Assembly (NCBI RefSeq): GCF_009674565.1 | Contig: NZ_WKJL01000008.1 | Location: 1-64,000 of the forward strand | Origin: Duganella aquatilis | GTDB lineage: Bacteria > Pseudomonadota > Gammaproteobacteria > Burkholderiales > Burkholderiaceae_D | Length of the DNA stretch: 64,000 nt | Direction of reading: 5' to 3' | Shown: piece after piece, positions 38,023-47,018 of the stretch | How positions within the stretch are numbered: the stretch's first letter is position 1 | Layout of the letters: the number at the start of each line of letters is the position of its first letter | Notes under the pieces: model-generated | What the model was told of the DNA's origin: nothing | Database searches by the model: none | Seen by the model: only the letters and a program-made list of their open reading frames with translations | Position numbers and translations under genes: made by a program

Positions 38023-38613
38023 ATGAACCGTAGAACCATCCTGCATACCCTGATCGCCAGCGCCGTGTTTGCGGCGGCGCCTTCCTTCGCCTTTGCCGCG
38101 GTCGACGTGGCCGGCGTCAAGTTCGATGACACGACCACCGTGGCCGGCCAGCAGCTCAAGCTGAACGGCGCCGGCATTCGCACCAAGGTCATCTTCAAGG
38201 TCTATGCGGCCGGTTTATATCTGACTGAAAAGAAATCCACCGTGCCGGACGTGCTGGCCGTGGCCGGCCCGCGCCGCGTCGCCATCACCATGCTGCGCGA
38301 AGTCAGCTCGGAAGACTTCGGCAAGGCCTTTACCGACGGCATCAACGCCAACACCAGCAAGGAAGAACGCAACAAGATCCTGCCGCAGATCATGAAGTTC
38401 GGTGAAGTGTTTGCGCAGACGCCAACGCTGAAGAAGGGCGACCAGCTGTCGCTGGACTGGACCCCGAACGAAGGCACGCAGTGCTATTTGAATGGCAAGA
38501 AGATCGGGGAATTGATGCCGGACGTGGCGTTCTACAATGCGGTGCTGCGTATCTGGCTGGGTGATCACCCGGCCGACAGCTCCTTGAAGCCGGCGCTGCT
38601 CGGCGAGAAATAA
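38023..38613 (+). CDS. Exported chalcone-isomerase-fold protein
   Basis: 196 residues with a signal peptide (ILHTLIASAVFAAAPSFAFA) and a chalcone_isomerase-like domain: LKLNGAGIRTKVIFKVYAAG, LYLTEKK and VAFYNAVLRIWLGDHPAD. Bacterial members are periplasmic, probably bind fatty acid or flavonoid-like ligands, and generally lack isomerase activity. ATG 38023 follows GGAGA. It may be expressed on its own. Confidence 0.87.
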   Translation: MNRRTILHTLIASAVFAAAPSFAFAAVDVAGVKFDDTTTVAGQQLKLNGAGIRTKVIFKVYAAGLYLTEKKSTVPDVLAVAGPRRVAITMLREVSSEDFGKAFTDGINANTSKEERNKILPQIMKFGEVFAQTPTLKKGDQLSLDWTPNEGTQCYLNGKKIGELMPDVAFYNAVLRIWLGDHPADSSLKPALLGEK

Positions 38614-38628
38614 TGCTGCGGCGCGGTA

Positions 38629-38823
38629 TCAGGCCCGCGTCGCCAGCTCGCGGCGCGCAATGCGTTGCGCGCGGCTCATCTTCGGCTTGACCACCAGTAC
38701 GGCTGCGCGTGCGCAGCCGACCAACAGCGGTTTGAACAGCACCAGCAGGCCACCGCTCACGGCGACCAGCAGCGCCAGCTTGATAGCGGCGAACAGAGAA
38801 AAATCTTGTATTGCGGAAATCAT
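38629..38823 (-). CDS. Small single-pass membrane protein, hypothetical
   Basis: 64 residues: one long hydrophobic segment (LALLVAVSGGLLVLFKPLLV) and a very basic C-terminus (PKMSRAQRIARRELATRA). Start ATG 38823 chosen over a GTG three codons upstream. No family recognised; the ribosome site is weak. Its size and composition look like a real small membrane protein, but expression is unproven. Confidence 0.45.
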   Translation of the reverse strand: MISAIQDFSLFAAIKLALLVAVSGGLLVLFKPLLVGCARAAVLVVKPKMSRAQRIARRELATRA

Positions 38824-38978
38824 GATGGACACGGTTTAGCTGTAGCTTTAGAATCTGACGTAACTATAGTGCGCCGCAACATATCTATCCAATTCCATTT
38901 CACGATAACAATTATGCGTTTGGTGAATGGACTGTGCTATCGTTATTTCCTCGCCAACCTCTACCTCCCCGAGCCGCC

Positions 38979-39959
38979 ATGAGCTTTCTGACGCTGGACC
39001 TGAACCTGCTGCGCGTTTTCGACGCCGTGATGACAGAGCAAAATCTGACACGCGCCGCCGGCCATCTGGCCATGACCCAGCCTGCTGTTTCCAACGCCAT
39101 CAAGCGGCTGCGCGAAAGCCTGGGCGACGAATTGCTGATCCGCACCGCCTACGGCGTCAAGCCGACGCCGCGCGCGGAATCGCTGTGGCCATCCGTGCGC
39201 AGCGCGCTGGCCAGCCTGGAAGCGGCGGTGGCGCCGGAAACCTTCGACGTCTCGGCCGCCCACGCCACCTTCCGGATGGCGATGGCCGACGCGACCGCCG
39301 CCATGTGGCTGCCATCGCTGATGCGCTCGATCGAAAGCGAGGCGCCCGGCATCAATGTGCGCATGGTGCCGCTGACCACGCGCGAACCACGGCCGATGCT
39401 GCTGCGCGGCGATATCGACCTGGCGGTGGGCTTTTTCCCCGGCGTGGCGGCGCAGCTGTCGTACGAGACCGGTTCGCCGATCCGCCACGAGCGCCTGTAT
39501 TCCGGTAAATATGTGTGCGTGATGCGGCGCGACCATCCGCTGGCCAAGGTCGAGCTGAACCTGGATAACTACTGCGAAGCGAATCACCTGCTGGTGAGCT
39601 TCTCCGGCCGCGCCCACGGCCTGGTGGACGAGGCGCTGGCCCAGCTGCAGCGCGAACGCCGCATCCTGCTGACGGTGAACCAGTTCTTCACCGCCGGCCG
39701 CGTGGTGGCCAACTCGGACCTGGTGACGGTGCTGCCGCGCCACCTGATCGCAGCAACCGGCATGACCGATGCGCTGGTGCACAAGGAACTGCCGTTCCCG
39801 CTGCCGGCGGTCCACCTGGACATGCTGTGGCACGAACGCGATGCGCGCAGCCCGGCGCACAAGTGGCTGCGCACCCATCTGGAAAAAATGAATACGCAGA
39901 CCCAGCGCACGGTCAACACCATGCCGACGCCGACCCAGGCGCCAGCCTCTTCCCGTTAA
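38979..39959 (+). CDS. LysR-family regulator (NodD/PcpR-like subgroup)
   Basis: 326 residues. The start FLTLDLNLLRVFDAVMTEQN followed by LAMTQPAVSNAIKRLRESLG is typical of NodD/LinR/SyrM-like LysR proteins, whose inducers are often aromatic compounds. The inducer-binding domain is at about 95-300. ATG 38979 is used, the Met just before the HTH. It is convergent with the chemoreceptor gene and divergent from the small membrane protein. No obvious metabolic target adjoins it. Confidence 0.87.
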   Translation: MSFLTLDLNLLRVFDAVMTEQNLTRAAGHLAMTQPAVSNAIKRLRESLGDELLIRTAYGVKPTPRAESLWPSVRSALASLEAAVAPETFDVSAAHATFRMAMADATAAMWLPSLMRSIESEAPGINVRMVPLTTREPRPMLLRGDIDLAVGFFPGVAAQLSYETGSPIRHERLYSGKYVCVMRRDHPLAKVELNLDNYCEANHLLVSFSGRAHGLVDEALAQLQRERRILLTVNQFFTAGRVVANSDLVTVLPRHLIAATGMTDALVHKELPFPLPAVHLDMLWHERDARSPAHKWLRTHLEKMNTQTQRTVNTMPTPTQAPASSR

Positions 39960-39962
39960 AAC

Positions 39963-41516
39963 TCAGTGACTGGAGCGGTAGCCAATGCGGAAACCGCCCC
40001 AGTGCTTGCCATCCACATAGATCGGCGCCGACAGGTCGTGCATGACCTCGCCGGTGTCGCGCTTGTACGTCTGTAGCAAAAACGGCTTGGTGTTCGAACC
40101 GCAGCGCTTGCCCGTGCGGTCGCTGAAGATGCGCTTGGTGCGGTTGTTGACGATGTCGATATCGTAGTTGCCGGTCAGCGGCTGCGAAAACTTCTTGTTG
40201 TGGGTGGGGAAATAGCCGTTGTTATCCACAGTGCCGGCGTAGGCCAGCTGCGGCATCGCCGCCAGCAAGCCTTCCTGCAGCGGCGGCAGCACGCGGTCGG
40301 TGAAATCGTCGAATCTGGTCTTGTGCTTGGGCGGATCGGTGTTCGGAATCGGCGTGTAGTGGCGGTCCCACAGCGCCTCGGGCGTGATCTGGCCGCTGGC
40401 GACGGCGCGCTCGAAGAGCTTGCCCACTTCCGCCGCCGCCCGCTGCGCCGCCACGCGGATGGCGTCGTGCGAGGTTTCGATCGACGATTCGCCCAGCGCG
40501 CCGGTGATGATTTCCGCCCGTTCCGCCAGCGCCATGGCCGAGCTGGCTGCGCGCGGCAATTCCTTCTCGGTCGACAGCAGGCTGTCGCGGATGCTGGCGA
40601 TGGCCTGGGCGATTTCCTCGGTGGTGGCGACGTGCTCGCGCGAGGCGCGCGCGATCTGGCCGATCTCGTCTTCCGACACGCCCGACGAGCGCTCGATATT
40701 ACCCAGCAGTCCGTGCACGGTTTCCACATTGCCGGCCGCTTCGCTGACCTTGAGCGCCAGCGAATTCATGCCGCTGGCCGCCTTTTCCGCCTGCTGGTTA
40801 ATCTCGCGCACCATGGTGCTGATTTCGTCGGTGGCTTCCTTGGTGCGCAGCGCCAGCTGGCGCACCTCGCTGGCGACCACGGCAAAACCGCGGCCCTGTT
40901 CGCCGGCGCGGGCGGCCTCGATGGCGGCGTTCAGCGCCAGCAGGTTGGTGCGGGCGGAGATTTCGCTGATGGCTTCGGTAAAGCCGTAGATCTTGCGGGA
41001 ATTGCTTTGCAGCGCGGTCATCACCGCCGCTGCGGATTGCGCGTCTTCGCGCGCGGTGCGGATGCGTTGCAGGCCGTTGTCGGCCTCGGCCCGCCCGGCG
41101 ACGGTTTCCCCGCGCACCTGGGCGGCGATCTTCGCGGCGCGCTCGGCATTGGCGGCGATGCGCTCGGTGGTGTCGGCGTTCTGGCTGGAACTGTGGACGA
41201 TGCCGCCGGCGGTGGTGACATCGAGCTCAATCTTCTTCTTCACCGAATCGACGAAGTACGAGGTTTCCGCCGCGCCGATCATGATGGCGTCGATTTCTTC
41301 GCCGACCGTGTGGGCGAAATGCCGCACGCCGCCCTCGTCGCTGTTCTGGCGTGAAGCCCACCAGGCCACCGCCGCACCGCCCAGTGCGGCCGGCACCGCA
41401 GCCGTCACCGGGCCGGCGCCCGCCAGGTTGAACACGTAAGCGAGGCAGGTACCGCCTGCCGTCGCTCCCAATATCCACAATCCACGTTGCACCAACTTAT
41501 GCTGCAAAAGCTTCAT
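39963..41516 (-). CDS. Methyl-accepting chemotaxis protein with C-terminal sensor region
   Basis: 517 residues. Two short hydrophobic segments near the N-terminus ([33 protein letters not shown]) have almost no periplasmic loop. The cytoplasmic signalling coiled coil follows, with the tip motif [20 protein letters not shown] and the [13 protein letters not shown] region. The C-terminal ~110 residues carry a Cache-like sensor signature, [20 protein letters not shown] and later [20 protein letters not shown]. The sensor therefore follows rather than precedes the signalling domain, implying intracellular sensing. No HAMP is obvious. Confidence 0.87.
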   Translation of the reverse strand: MKLLQHKLVQRGLWILGATAGGTCLAYVFNLAGAGPVTAAVPAALGGAAVAWWASRQNSDEGGVRHFAHTVGEEIDAIMIGAAETSYFVDSVKKKIELDVTTAGGIVHSSSQNADTTERIAANAERAAKIAAQVRGETVAGRAEADNGLQRIRTAREDAQSAAAVMTALQSNSRKIYGFTEAISEISARTNLLALNAAIEAARAGEQGRGFAVVASEVRQLALRTKEATDEISTMVREINQQAEKAASGMNSLALKVSEAAGNVETVHGLLGNIERSSGVSEDEIGQIARASREHVATTEEIAQAIASIRDSLLSTEKELPRAASSAMALAERAEIITGALGESSIETSHDAIRVAAQRAAAEVGKLFERAVASGQITPEALWDRHYTPIPNTDPPKHKTRFDDFTDRVLPPLQEGLLAAMPQLAYAGTVDNNGYFPTHNKKFSQPLTGNYDIDIVNNRTKRIFSDRTGKRCGSNTKPFLLQTYKRDTGEVMHDLSAPIYVDGKHWGGFRIGYRSSH

Positions 41517-41576
41517 CTGTCCCCCGTTTTAACAACAGGCGCCTTGGGCGGCTCCACTAATTTTATTTCTACGGTG

Positions 41577-42032
41577 CTATTTTATGGGCAACTTGGTGGT
41601 ATTCTTAACTTCTTCCATGACGGCGTAGGTATGGGTTTCGCGCACGCCCTTCTGGAGCAGGGTTTTACCCAGGAACTCGCGGTAAGCAGCCATGTCCTTG
41701 ACGCGGGCTTTGACCAGGTAGTCGAAGCCGCCGGCAACCATGTGGCACTCCAGCACTTCCGGGATCACCTGGACGCTGTGTTTGAAGGCGTCGAACACTT
41801 CGGGCGTGGTGCGATCGAGCACCACCTCGATAAAGACAAGCAGGGAAACGTCGAGCAGCTGCGGGTTCAGTTGCGCGGTGTAACCCATGATGTACCCGGA
41901 CTCGTGCAACTTGCGCACCCGCTCCAGGCAAGCGGCGGGTGACAAATTCACGCGCGCGGCCAGCTCCACGTTGGAGATACGGCCATCGCTCTGTAATTCC
42001 ATCAAGATTTTTTTGCTGATCTTGTCTAACAT
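41577..42032 (-). CDS. Lrp/AsnC-family regulator, probable putA activator
   Basis: 151 residues: HTH (MLDKISKKILMELQSDGRIS, then VELAARVNLSPAACLERVRKL) and a RAM domain ending ETHTYAVMEEVKNTTKLPI, close to the Lrp/PutR/BkdR type. ATG 42032 chosen; the upstream extension lies in the operator region. It is divergent from putA, which lacks its own DNA-binding domain, so this is the likely proline-responsive activator. A perfect palindrome (42045-42063) lies just upstream of its start. Confidence 0.9.
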   Translation of the reverse strand: MLDKISKKILMELQSDGRISNVELAARVNLSPAACLERVRKLHESGYIMGYTAQLNPQLLDVSLLVFIEVVLDRTTPEVFDAFKHSVQVIPEVLECHMVAGGFDYLVKARVKDMAAYREFLGKTLLQKGVRETHTYAVMEEVKNTTKLPIK

Positions 42033-42044
42033 TTCCGGGAACTC

Positions 42045-42063
42045 CCAAATAAATATTATTTGG
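42045..42063. promoter_or_regulatory. Palindromic operator between lrp-type gene and putA
   Basis: CCAAATAAATATTATTTGG is a perfect 8-bp inverted repeat around a 3-bp centre, 13 bp upstream of the regulator ATG and about 195 bp upstream of putA. AT-rich dyads of this kind suit Lrp-type proteins; probable autoregulatory/activator site. Confidence 0.6.
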
Positions 42064-42179
42064 TTAAATTGTCTCACTAAAAACAATCTATTGCTAGCCC
42101 CCTGCATTACCAAAATTAATCCAGAAGATTTCCCACTACAATCGAATCATTAGCAGTCCACGCAAGTAGCATCCATTTT

Positions 42180-42213
42180 CACGCTCGCCAGCTTCGCTGA
42201 CGGGCGTGTTTTT
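42180..42213 (+). terminator. Intrinsic terminator-like hairpin in the putA leader (possible attenuator)
   Basis: CACGCTCGCCAGC (42180-42192) pairs with GCTGACGGGCGTG (42196-42208) with one mismatch and one G-T pair, loop TTC, followed by TTTTT (42209-42213). It lies 43 bp before the putA ATG on the coding strand. No plus-strand gene for about 2.2 kb upstream would need it as a terminator, so it may attenuate putA transcription. Confidence 0.65.
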
Positions 42214-42256
42214 GTAGGTGGACCGGCGCCCAAATTCATCTTCTGAGAGTACCCCA

Positions 42257-45200
42257 ATGCAAGCAGCAGTTTCCTCCGGTTTTACCCCGTTCGCCGCGCT
42301 TCAGGCAGAGATCCTGCGCGACCCGATTCCCCTGCGCGCCGCAGTGACGGCAGCCTATCGCAAGGATGAAGTGAGCGCTGTCCAGTGGCTGCTCGGCCAG
42401 CTGAACAATCACGACGAAGTCAGCCTCCAGCAGGCGCAGCAACTGGCCTATAAACTGGTCAGTTCGGTGCGCACGGAACGCACGCGCGCGTCCGGCGTGG
42501 ACGCGCTGATGCACGAGTTTTCGCTGTCGTCGGACGAGGGCGTGGCGCTGATGTGCCTGGCTGAAGCACTGTTGCGTATTCCCGACAACGCCACCGCCGA
42601 CCGCCTGATTGCCGACAAAATCAGCAAGGGCGACTGGCGCAAGCACCTGGGCGAATCGCCGTCGCTGTTCGTCAACGCGGCGACCTGGGGCCTGCTGATC
42701 ACCGGCAAACTGGTGTCGACCAACAGCGAAACCGGCCTCGGCTCGGCGTTGACCAAGCTGATTTCCAAGGGCGGCGAGCCGCTGATCCGCAAAGGCGTGG
42801 ACCTGGCGATGCGCATGCTGGGCAACCAGTTCGTCACCGGCCAGACCATCGACGAGGCGATCAAGAACGGCCAGGCCAACGAGGCGCGCGGCTACCGCTA
42901 CTCCTACGACATGCTGGGCGAGGCCGCGCTGACGGCGGAAGACGCCAAAAAATACTACGCTTCCTACGAAACCGCGATCCACGCGATCGGCAAGGCCTCG
43001 AACGGCCGCGGCATCCGCAACGGCCCCGGCATTTCGGTCAAACTGTCGGCGCTGCACCCGCGCTACAGCCGCGCCCAGCACGCCCGCGTGATGCAGGAAC
43101 TGCTGCCGCGCGTGCGCGACCTGGTGCTGCTGGCCAAACAGTACAACATCGGCCTGAACATCGATGCGGAAGAGGCCGACCGCCTGGAACTGTCGCTGGA
43201 CCTGATGGAAGCGCTGGCGCACGATCCGGCGCTGGCCGGTTTCGAAGGCATAGGCTTCGTGGTGCAAGGTTATCAAAAACGCTGCCCGTTCGTGATCGAC
43301 TACCTGATCGACCTGGCCAAGCGCAGCGGCCGCAAGTTCATGGTGCGCCTGGTCAAGGGCGCTTACTGGGATGCGGAAATCAAGCGCGCCCAGGTGGACG
43401 GCATGAGCGGCTATCCGGTCTACACGCGCAAGGTCTACACCGACGTTTCCTACCTGGTGTGCGCGCAGAAGCTGCTGGGCGCCACCGACGTGATCTACCC
43501 GCAGTTTGCCACCCACAACGCGCAAACGCTGTCGACCATCTACACCTGGGCCAAGCGCGACGGCGTGACCGACTACGAATTCCAGTGCCTGCACGGCATG
43601 GGCGAATCGCTGTACGACCAGGTGGTCGGCAAGGACAACCTGGACAAGGCTTGCCGCATCTACGCGCCGGTCGGCACCCACGAAACGCTGCTGGCCTACC
43701 TGGTGCGCCGCCTGCTGGAAAACGGCGCCAACTCGTCGTTCGTCAACCAGATCGTCGACGAAGCGATCCCGATCGAGTCGCTGCTGCGCGATCCGGTCGC
43801 CGCCGCGCGCGAGCAGGGCGGCCTGCCGCATCCTGGCATCGCCTTGCCGCTGGATATGTTTGGCGACCGTAAAAACTCGGCCGGCTTCGACCTGGCCAAC
43901 GAAAACGTGCTGCGCGAGATCGCCGAGGCGCTGGCGACGCCGCGCAGCTGGCATGCCGCGCCACTGCTGGCTGGCGGCCTGAGCGTCGGCCAGCCGGTGC
44001 AGAACGTCAGCAACCCGGCGCAACGCAGCGACATCGTCGGCCAACTGGTGGAAGCCAGCGCCGACGACGTCGAAACCGCGCTGGCCAGCGCCAGCAGCTA
44101 TGCGATGGACTGGCAGACCACCGAGCCGTCGGTGCGCGCCGCCGCCCTGACCAAGGCCGCCGACCTGTTCGAAGCCAACGCGCTGGAACTGATGACGCTG
44201 GCCATCCGCGAAGCCGGCAAATCGCTGCCGAACGCCATCGCCGAAATCCGCGAAGCAGTCGACTTCCTGCGCTACTACGCCGGCGAAGTGCACGGCTCGA
44301 CCAACACCCTGGCGCTGGGCCCGGTGACCTGCATCAGCCCGTGGAACTTCCCGCTGGCGATCTTCACCGGCCAGGTGGCCGCCTCGCTGGCCGCCGGCAA
44401 CGTGGTGCTGGCCAAACCGGCCGAGCAGACGCCGCTGATCGCCCACCGCGCGGTCGAGCTGCTGCACGAAGCGGGCGTTCCGCGTGCCGCGCTGCAATTC
44501 CTGCCGGGCCGCGGCGAAGTGGTCGGCGCCGCGCTGACCGGCGACAGCCGCGTCAAGGGCGTGATCTTCACCGGCTCGACCGAAGTGGCGCAGCTGATCA
44601 ACCGCACCCTGGCCAAGCGCGCCGTGGCGGAAAACGCCGATATCCCGCTGATCGCCGAAACCGGCGGCCAGAACGCGATGATCGTCGATTCGTCGGCGCT
44701 GCCGGAGCAGGTGGTGCAGGATGCGATTTCCTCGGCCTTCGACAGCGCCGGCCAGCGTTGCTCAGCGCTGCGCGTGCTGTTCCTGCAGGAAGATATCGCC
44801 GACAAGACCATCAAAATGCTGAAAGGCGCGATGCAGGAGCTGAAAGTCGGCACGCCGGACCGCCTGGTGACCGATATCGGCCCGGTGATCGACGCCGAAG
44901 CGCAGCACAACCTGCTGGCCCACATCAACAAGCTGAAGGCGACGGCGGTGGATTACTACTCGCTGGACCTGCCGGCGGACGTGACCAGCGCCGGCACCTT
45001 CGTGCCGCCAACCGTGCTGGAGATCCGCTCGCTGGCCGAGCTGACGCAGGAAGTGTTCGGCCCGGTGATGCACGTGATCCGCTACAAGCGCGCCGATCTG
45101 CCGAAAGTGGTCGAGCAGATCAACGCCAGCGGCTTCGGCCTGACGCTGGGCGTGCATTCGCGCATCGATGAAACCATCGACTACATCACCAACCGCGCAC

Positions 45201-45907
45201 ATGTGGGCAATATCTACGTCAACCGCAACATCGTCGGCGCCGTGGTCGGCGTGCAGCCGTTCGGCGGCGAAGGCAAATCCGGCACCGGCCCGAAAGCCGG
45301 CGGTCCGCTGTACCTGAAGCGTCTGCAACGCGGCGCCATCACCGCGCCGGTGCACGAGCGCCAGGCTTCGCCGTCGCTGGATGCGCTGGTGGTCTGGTCG
45401 AAAATGCAAGGCCATGAGCGCATTGCCAGCCTGGCGGAGCAGTACAGCCGCTCGACCATGCTGGGCAGCGTGACGGCCTTGCCTGGGCCTACCGGCGAAC
45501 GCAACACGCTGGCGCTGGTGTCCCGTGGCGCCGTCGCCTGCGTGGCCGGCACGCTGGAAGGCTTGATGAACCAGGTCGCCGCGGTACTGGCGACCGGCAA
45601 TATCGCGCTGGTGACCGGCGCGACGGCGCATCTGCTGCCGGCCGACCTGCCGTCGGCGATCAGGGACCGCATCCAGACCGTTCCGGACCTGGAAAGCAGC
45701 GAGTTCCAGGTGGCGCTGGTGGAATCGATGATGGCCAAGAGCCAGCACAACGTCCTGGCGGCCCGTAGCGGGGCGCTGGTGGCCTTGATCAGCACCAATG
45801 AGGAGAGCAGCATCCCCCTGTGGCGTTTGGTCGCTGAGCGCGCTCTGTGCGTGAATACGACGGCTGCGGGCGGCAACGCCAGCCTGATGACGCTGCAAGC
45901 GTCGTAA
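42257..45907 (+). CDS. putA: Bifunctional proline dehydrogenase / P5C dehydrogenase
   Basis: 1216 residues. It oxidises proline to glutamate in two steps with FAD and NAD. The N-terminal part has an arm region but no ribbon-helix-helix DNA-binding domain. PRODH barrel motifs include NIDAEEADRLELSLDLME and RLVKGAYWDAEIKRAQ. The P5CDH domain (about 640-1090) has ETGGQNAMIVDSS and nucleophile C835 in SAGQRCSALRVLFLQED. A C-terminal ALDH-like domain closes it, as in long PutAs. ATG 42257 fits the family start. With no RHH domain it should not repress itself; the divergent Lrp-type gene is the likely regulator. A terminator follows. Confidence 0.95.
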   Translation: MQAAVSSGFTPFAALQAEILRDPIPLRAAVTAAYRKDEVSAVQWLLGQLNNHDEVSLQQAQQLAYKLVSSVRTERTRASGVDALMHEFSLSSDEGVALMCLAEALLRIPDNATADRLIADKISKGDWRKHLGESPSLFVNAATWGLLITGKLVSTNSETGLGSALTKLISKGGEPLIRKGVDLAMRMLGNQFVTGQTIDEAIKNGQANEARGYRYSYDMLGEAALTAEDAKKYYASYETAIHAIGKASNGRGIRNGPGISVKLSALHPRYSRAQHARVMQELLPRVRDLVLLAKQYNIGLNIDAEEADRLELSLDLMEALAHDPALAGFEGIGFVVQGYQKRCPFVIDYLIDLAKRSGRKFMVRLVKGAYWDAEIKRAQVDGMSGYPVYTRKVYTDVSYLVCAQKLLGATDVIYPQFATHNAQTLSTIYTWAKRDGVTDYEFQCLHGMGESLYDQVVGKDNLDKACRIYAPVGTHETLLAYLVRRLLENGANSSFVNQIVDEAIPIESLLRDPVAAAREQGGLPHPGIALPLDMFGDRKNSAGFDLANENVLREIAEALATPRSWHAAPLLAGGLSVGQPVQNVSNPAQRSDIVGQLVEASADDVETALASASSYAMDWQTTEPSVRAAALTKAADLFEANALELMTLAIREAGKSLPNAIAEIREAVDFLRYYAGEVHGSTNTLALGPVTCISPWNFPLAIFTGQVAASLAAGNVVLAKPAEQTPLIAHRAVELLHEAGVPRAALQFLPGRGEVVGAALTGDSRVKGVIFTGSTEVAQLINRTLAKRAVAENADIPLIAETGGQNAMIVDSSALPEQVVQDAISSAFDSAGQRCSALRVLFLQEDIADKTIKMLKGAMQELKVGTPDRLVTDIGPVIDAEAQHNLLAHINKLKATAVDYYSLDLPADVTSAGTFVPPTVLEIRSLAELTQEVFGPVMHVIRYKRADLPKVVEQINASGFGLTLGVHSRIDETIDYITNRAHVGNIYVNRNIVGAVVGVQPFGGEGKSGTGPKAGGPLYLKRLQRGAITAPVHERQASPSLDALVVWSKMQGHERIASLAEQYSRSTMLGSVTALPGPTGERNTLALVSRGAVACVAGTLEGLMNQVAAVLATGNIALVTGATAHLLPADLPSAIRDRIQTVPDLESSEFQVALVESMMAKSQHNVLAARSGALVALISTNEESSIPLWRLVAERALCVNTTAAGGNASLMTLQAS

Positions 45908-45916
45908 AACATGAAG

Positions 45917-45942
45917 AAAGCCGGGTTCGCCCGGCTTTTTTT
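45917..45942. terminator. Intrinsic terminator between putA and mtnN
   Basis: AAAGCCGGG (45917-45925) and CCCGGCTTT (45930-45938) form a perfect 9-bp stem with loop TTCG followed by T residues to 45942. It ends putA and lies in the convergent gap with mtnN, whose stop it touches. Confidence 0.88.
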
Positions 45943-46627
45943 ACGCCTTGCAGAAGTTCTGGATCACATCGAACGCGTAGCGCGAAGCGACGGTTTTGAT
46001 GAAATGCATGAAATCAACGGCAGCCTCGTCGTTGGCGTTGTCGGAGATGGTCCTGATCACGGCAAACGGAATTCCCAGCTCAAAACACACTTGCGCCACC
46101 GCTGCGCCTTCCATTTCCACTGCCAATAATTCAGGCAATGCGGTTTTGATGGCCTGAATTTGCGTCAATTTGCCTATAAATTGATCACCGCTGGCGATCA
46201 AACCGCGATGAACACGCGAAATTGGCGCAGCAGCGCCAGCCAATCGCTCGGTCAGGGCCACGTCGGTGGCAAAGCTGGACAGCCCGGTCAGCGGAATTTC
46301 AAATCTTGGAAACAGCGGGCTGGCATCGAAATCGTGCTGAACCAGCGTGTCAGCCACCACGATATCCCCGACTTTGACGTTTTTATCCCCGCTTCCGGCA
46401 ACGCCGGTGAAGACGATGTGGGTAACTCCGAACTTTTCCACAAGAATCGCCGCTGTCATTGCCGCAGCAACCTTGCCTATACGCGATAGAACGCACACAG
46501 CGTCGATTTCCCAGAGTTTCCCGGCCGTGTACTCCCTCATGCCGTGAAAGTGCCTGGAAGGGCTCTGAAGGGCTTCCAGCAGCCCATGCTGTTCTTCAGC
46601 CAACGCGCTGATGATGCCTAAACGCAT
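45941..46627 (-). CDS. mtnN: 5'-methylthioadenosine/S-adenosylhomocysteine nucleosidase
   Basis: 228 residues: RLGIISALAEEQHGLLEAL at the N-terminus, HIVFTGVAGSGDKNVKVGDI in the core, VEMEGAAVAQVCFELGIPF containing the substrate-binding Met-Glu pair, and TISDNANDEAAVDF with the catalytic Asp. It hydrolyses MTA and SAH to adenine and thioribosyl/ribosyl-homocysteine, in methionine salvage and SAM product removal. Its upstream region is the 376-bp non-coding stretch with DnaA-box-like elements. Confidence 0.94.
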   Translation of the reverse strand: MRLGIISALAEEQHGLLEALQSPSRHFHGMREYTAGKLWEIDAVCVLSRIGKVAAAMTAAILVEKFGVTHIVFTGVAGSGDKNVKVGDIVVADTLVQHDFDASPLFPRFEIPLTGLSSFATDVALTERLAGAAAPISRVHRGLIASGDQFIGKLTQIQAIKTALPELLAVEMEGAAVAQVCFELGIPFAVIRTISDNANDEAAVDFMHFIKTVASRYAFDVIQNFCKA

Positions 46628-46655
46628 ACTTTTCCTTCAAATTTTGAATGTGGTC

Positions 46656-46681
46656 TGTGGAGATCCAAGGTCTTTTCCACA
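46656..46681. repeat. Inverted DnaA-box-like pair upstream of mtnN (third partial copy)
   Basis: TGTGGAGAT (46656-46664), 8-bp spacer beginning CCA, and TTTTCCACA (46673-46681): a 26-bp module with the same geometry as those at 46991-47016 and 49980-50005. It lies 29 bp upstream of the mtnN start. Confidence 0.55.
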
Positions 46682-46810
46682 ACGCGTAGCGAAAAAAAGT
46701 GAATTTTAAGGCGTTTTTTGGTGTGTAGAGGGCTTTCAGATGGCGAACAGGCTTCCTATTCCGTCTGCGCCGTTTTTGAAGTTGTGGTTTTAGTTGTTTA
46801 CAAAAGGTTT

Positions 46811-47018
46811 ATATAAACATAGTGGTAGTAGTAAACGTGCAAATAGCTGTGGATAAGTTCTGTATACGTTTACAAATCATTTGTTTACGGCGTAAACAAC
46901 CACATGCATAAACGCTGTACCAGCGCAGGAACAGTTTTTGGATAAAATACGGGCCTGTGGTTAAAAGTGGTGCTTAGCCACATCTCGTCCTGTGGATATC
47001 CAATCACTTATTCACAGG
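46811..47018. repeat. Non-coding element A: DnaA boxes and GTTTAC motifs, 3' of the GGDEF-EAL gene
   Basis: About 208 bp, homologous in order and spacing to element B at 49799-50007. Landmarks from the left: ATATAAACATAGTGGTAGT (46811), CTGTGGATAAGT (46847, contains the reverse of TTATCCACA), GTTTAC copies at 46868 and 46883 and GTAAAC at 46831 and 46892, with the palindrome TTGTTTACGGCGTAAACAA (46881-46899), CAGTTTTTGGATAAAA (46932), and CCTGTGGATATCCA (46989) paired with TTATTCACA (47008-47016). The right end overlaps the last codons of the GGDEF-EAL gene. The rest of 46628-47003 holds the mtnN promoter region and no gene. Confidence 0.7.

Noticed and set aside
42089..42153. Possible proline-containing leader peptide before putA (TTG-started, ending at TAG)
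   Set aside because: No ribosome site, a TTG start, and only three scattered Pro codons, not a run; it does not support classical peptide attenuation.
42236..44497. 753-codon open frame opposite putA
   Set aside because: Shadow of putA; no recognisable motifs and Gln/Arg/Val-rich composition.
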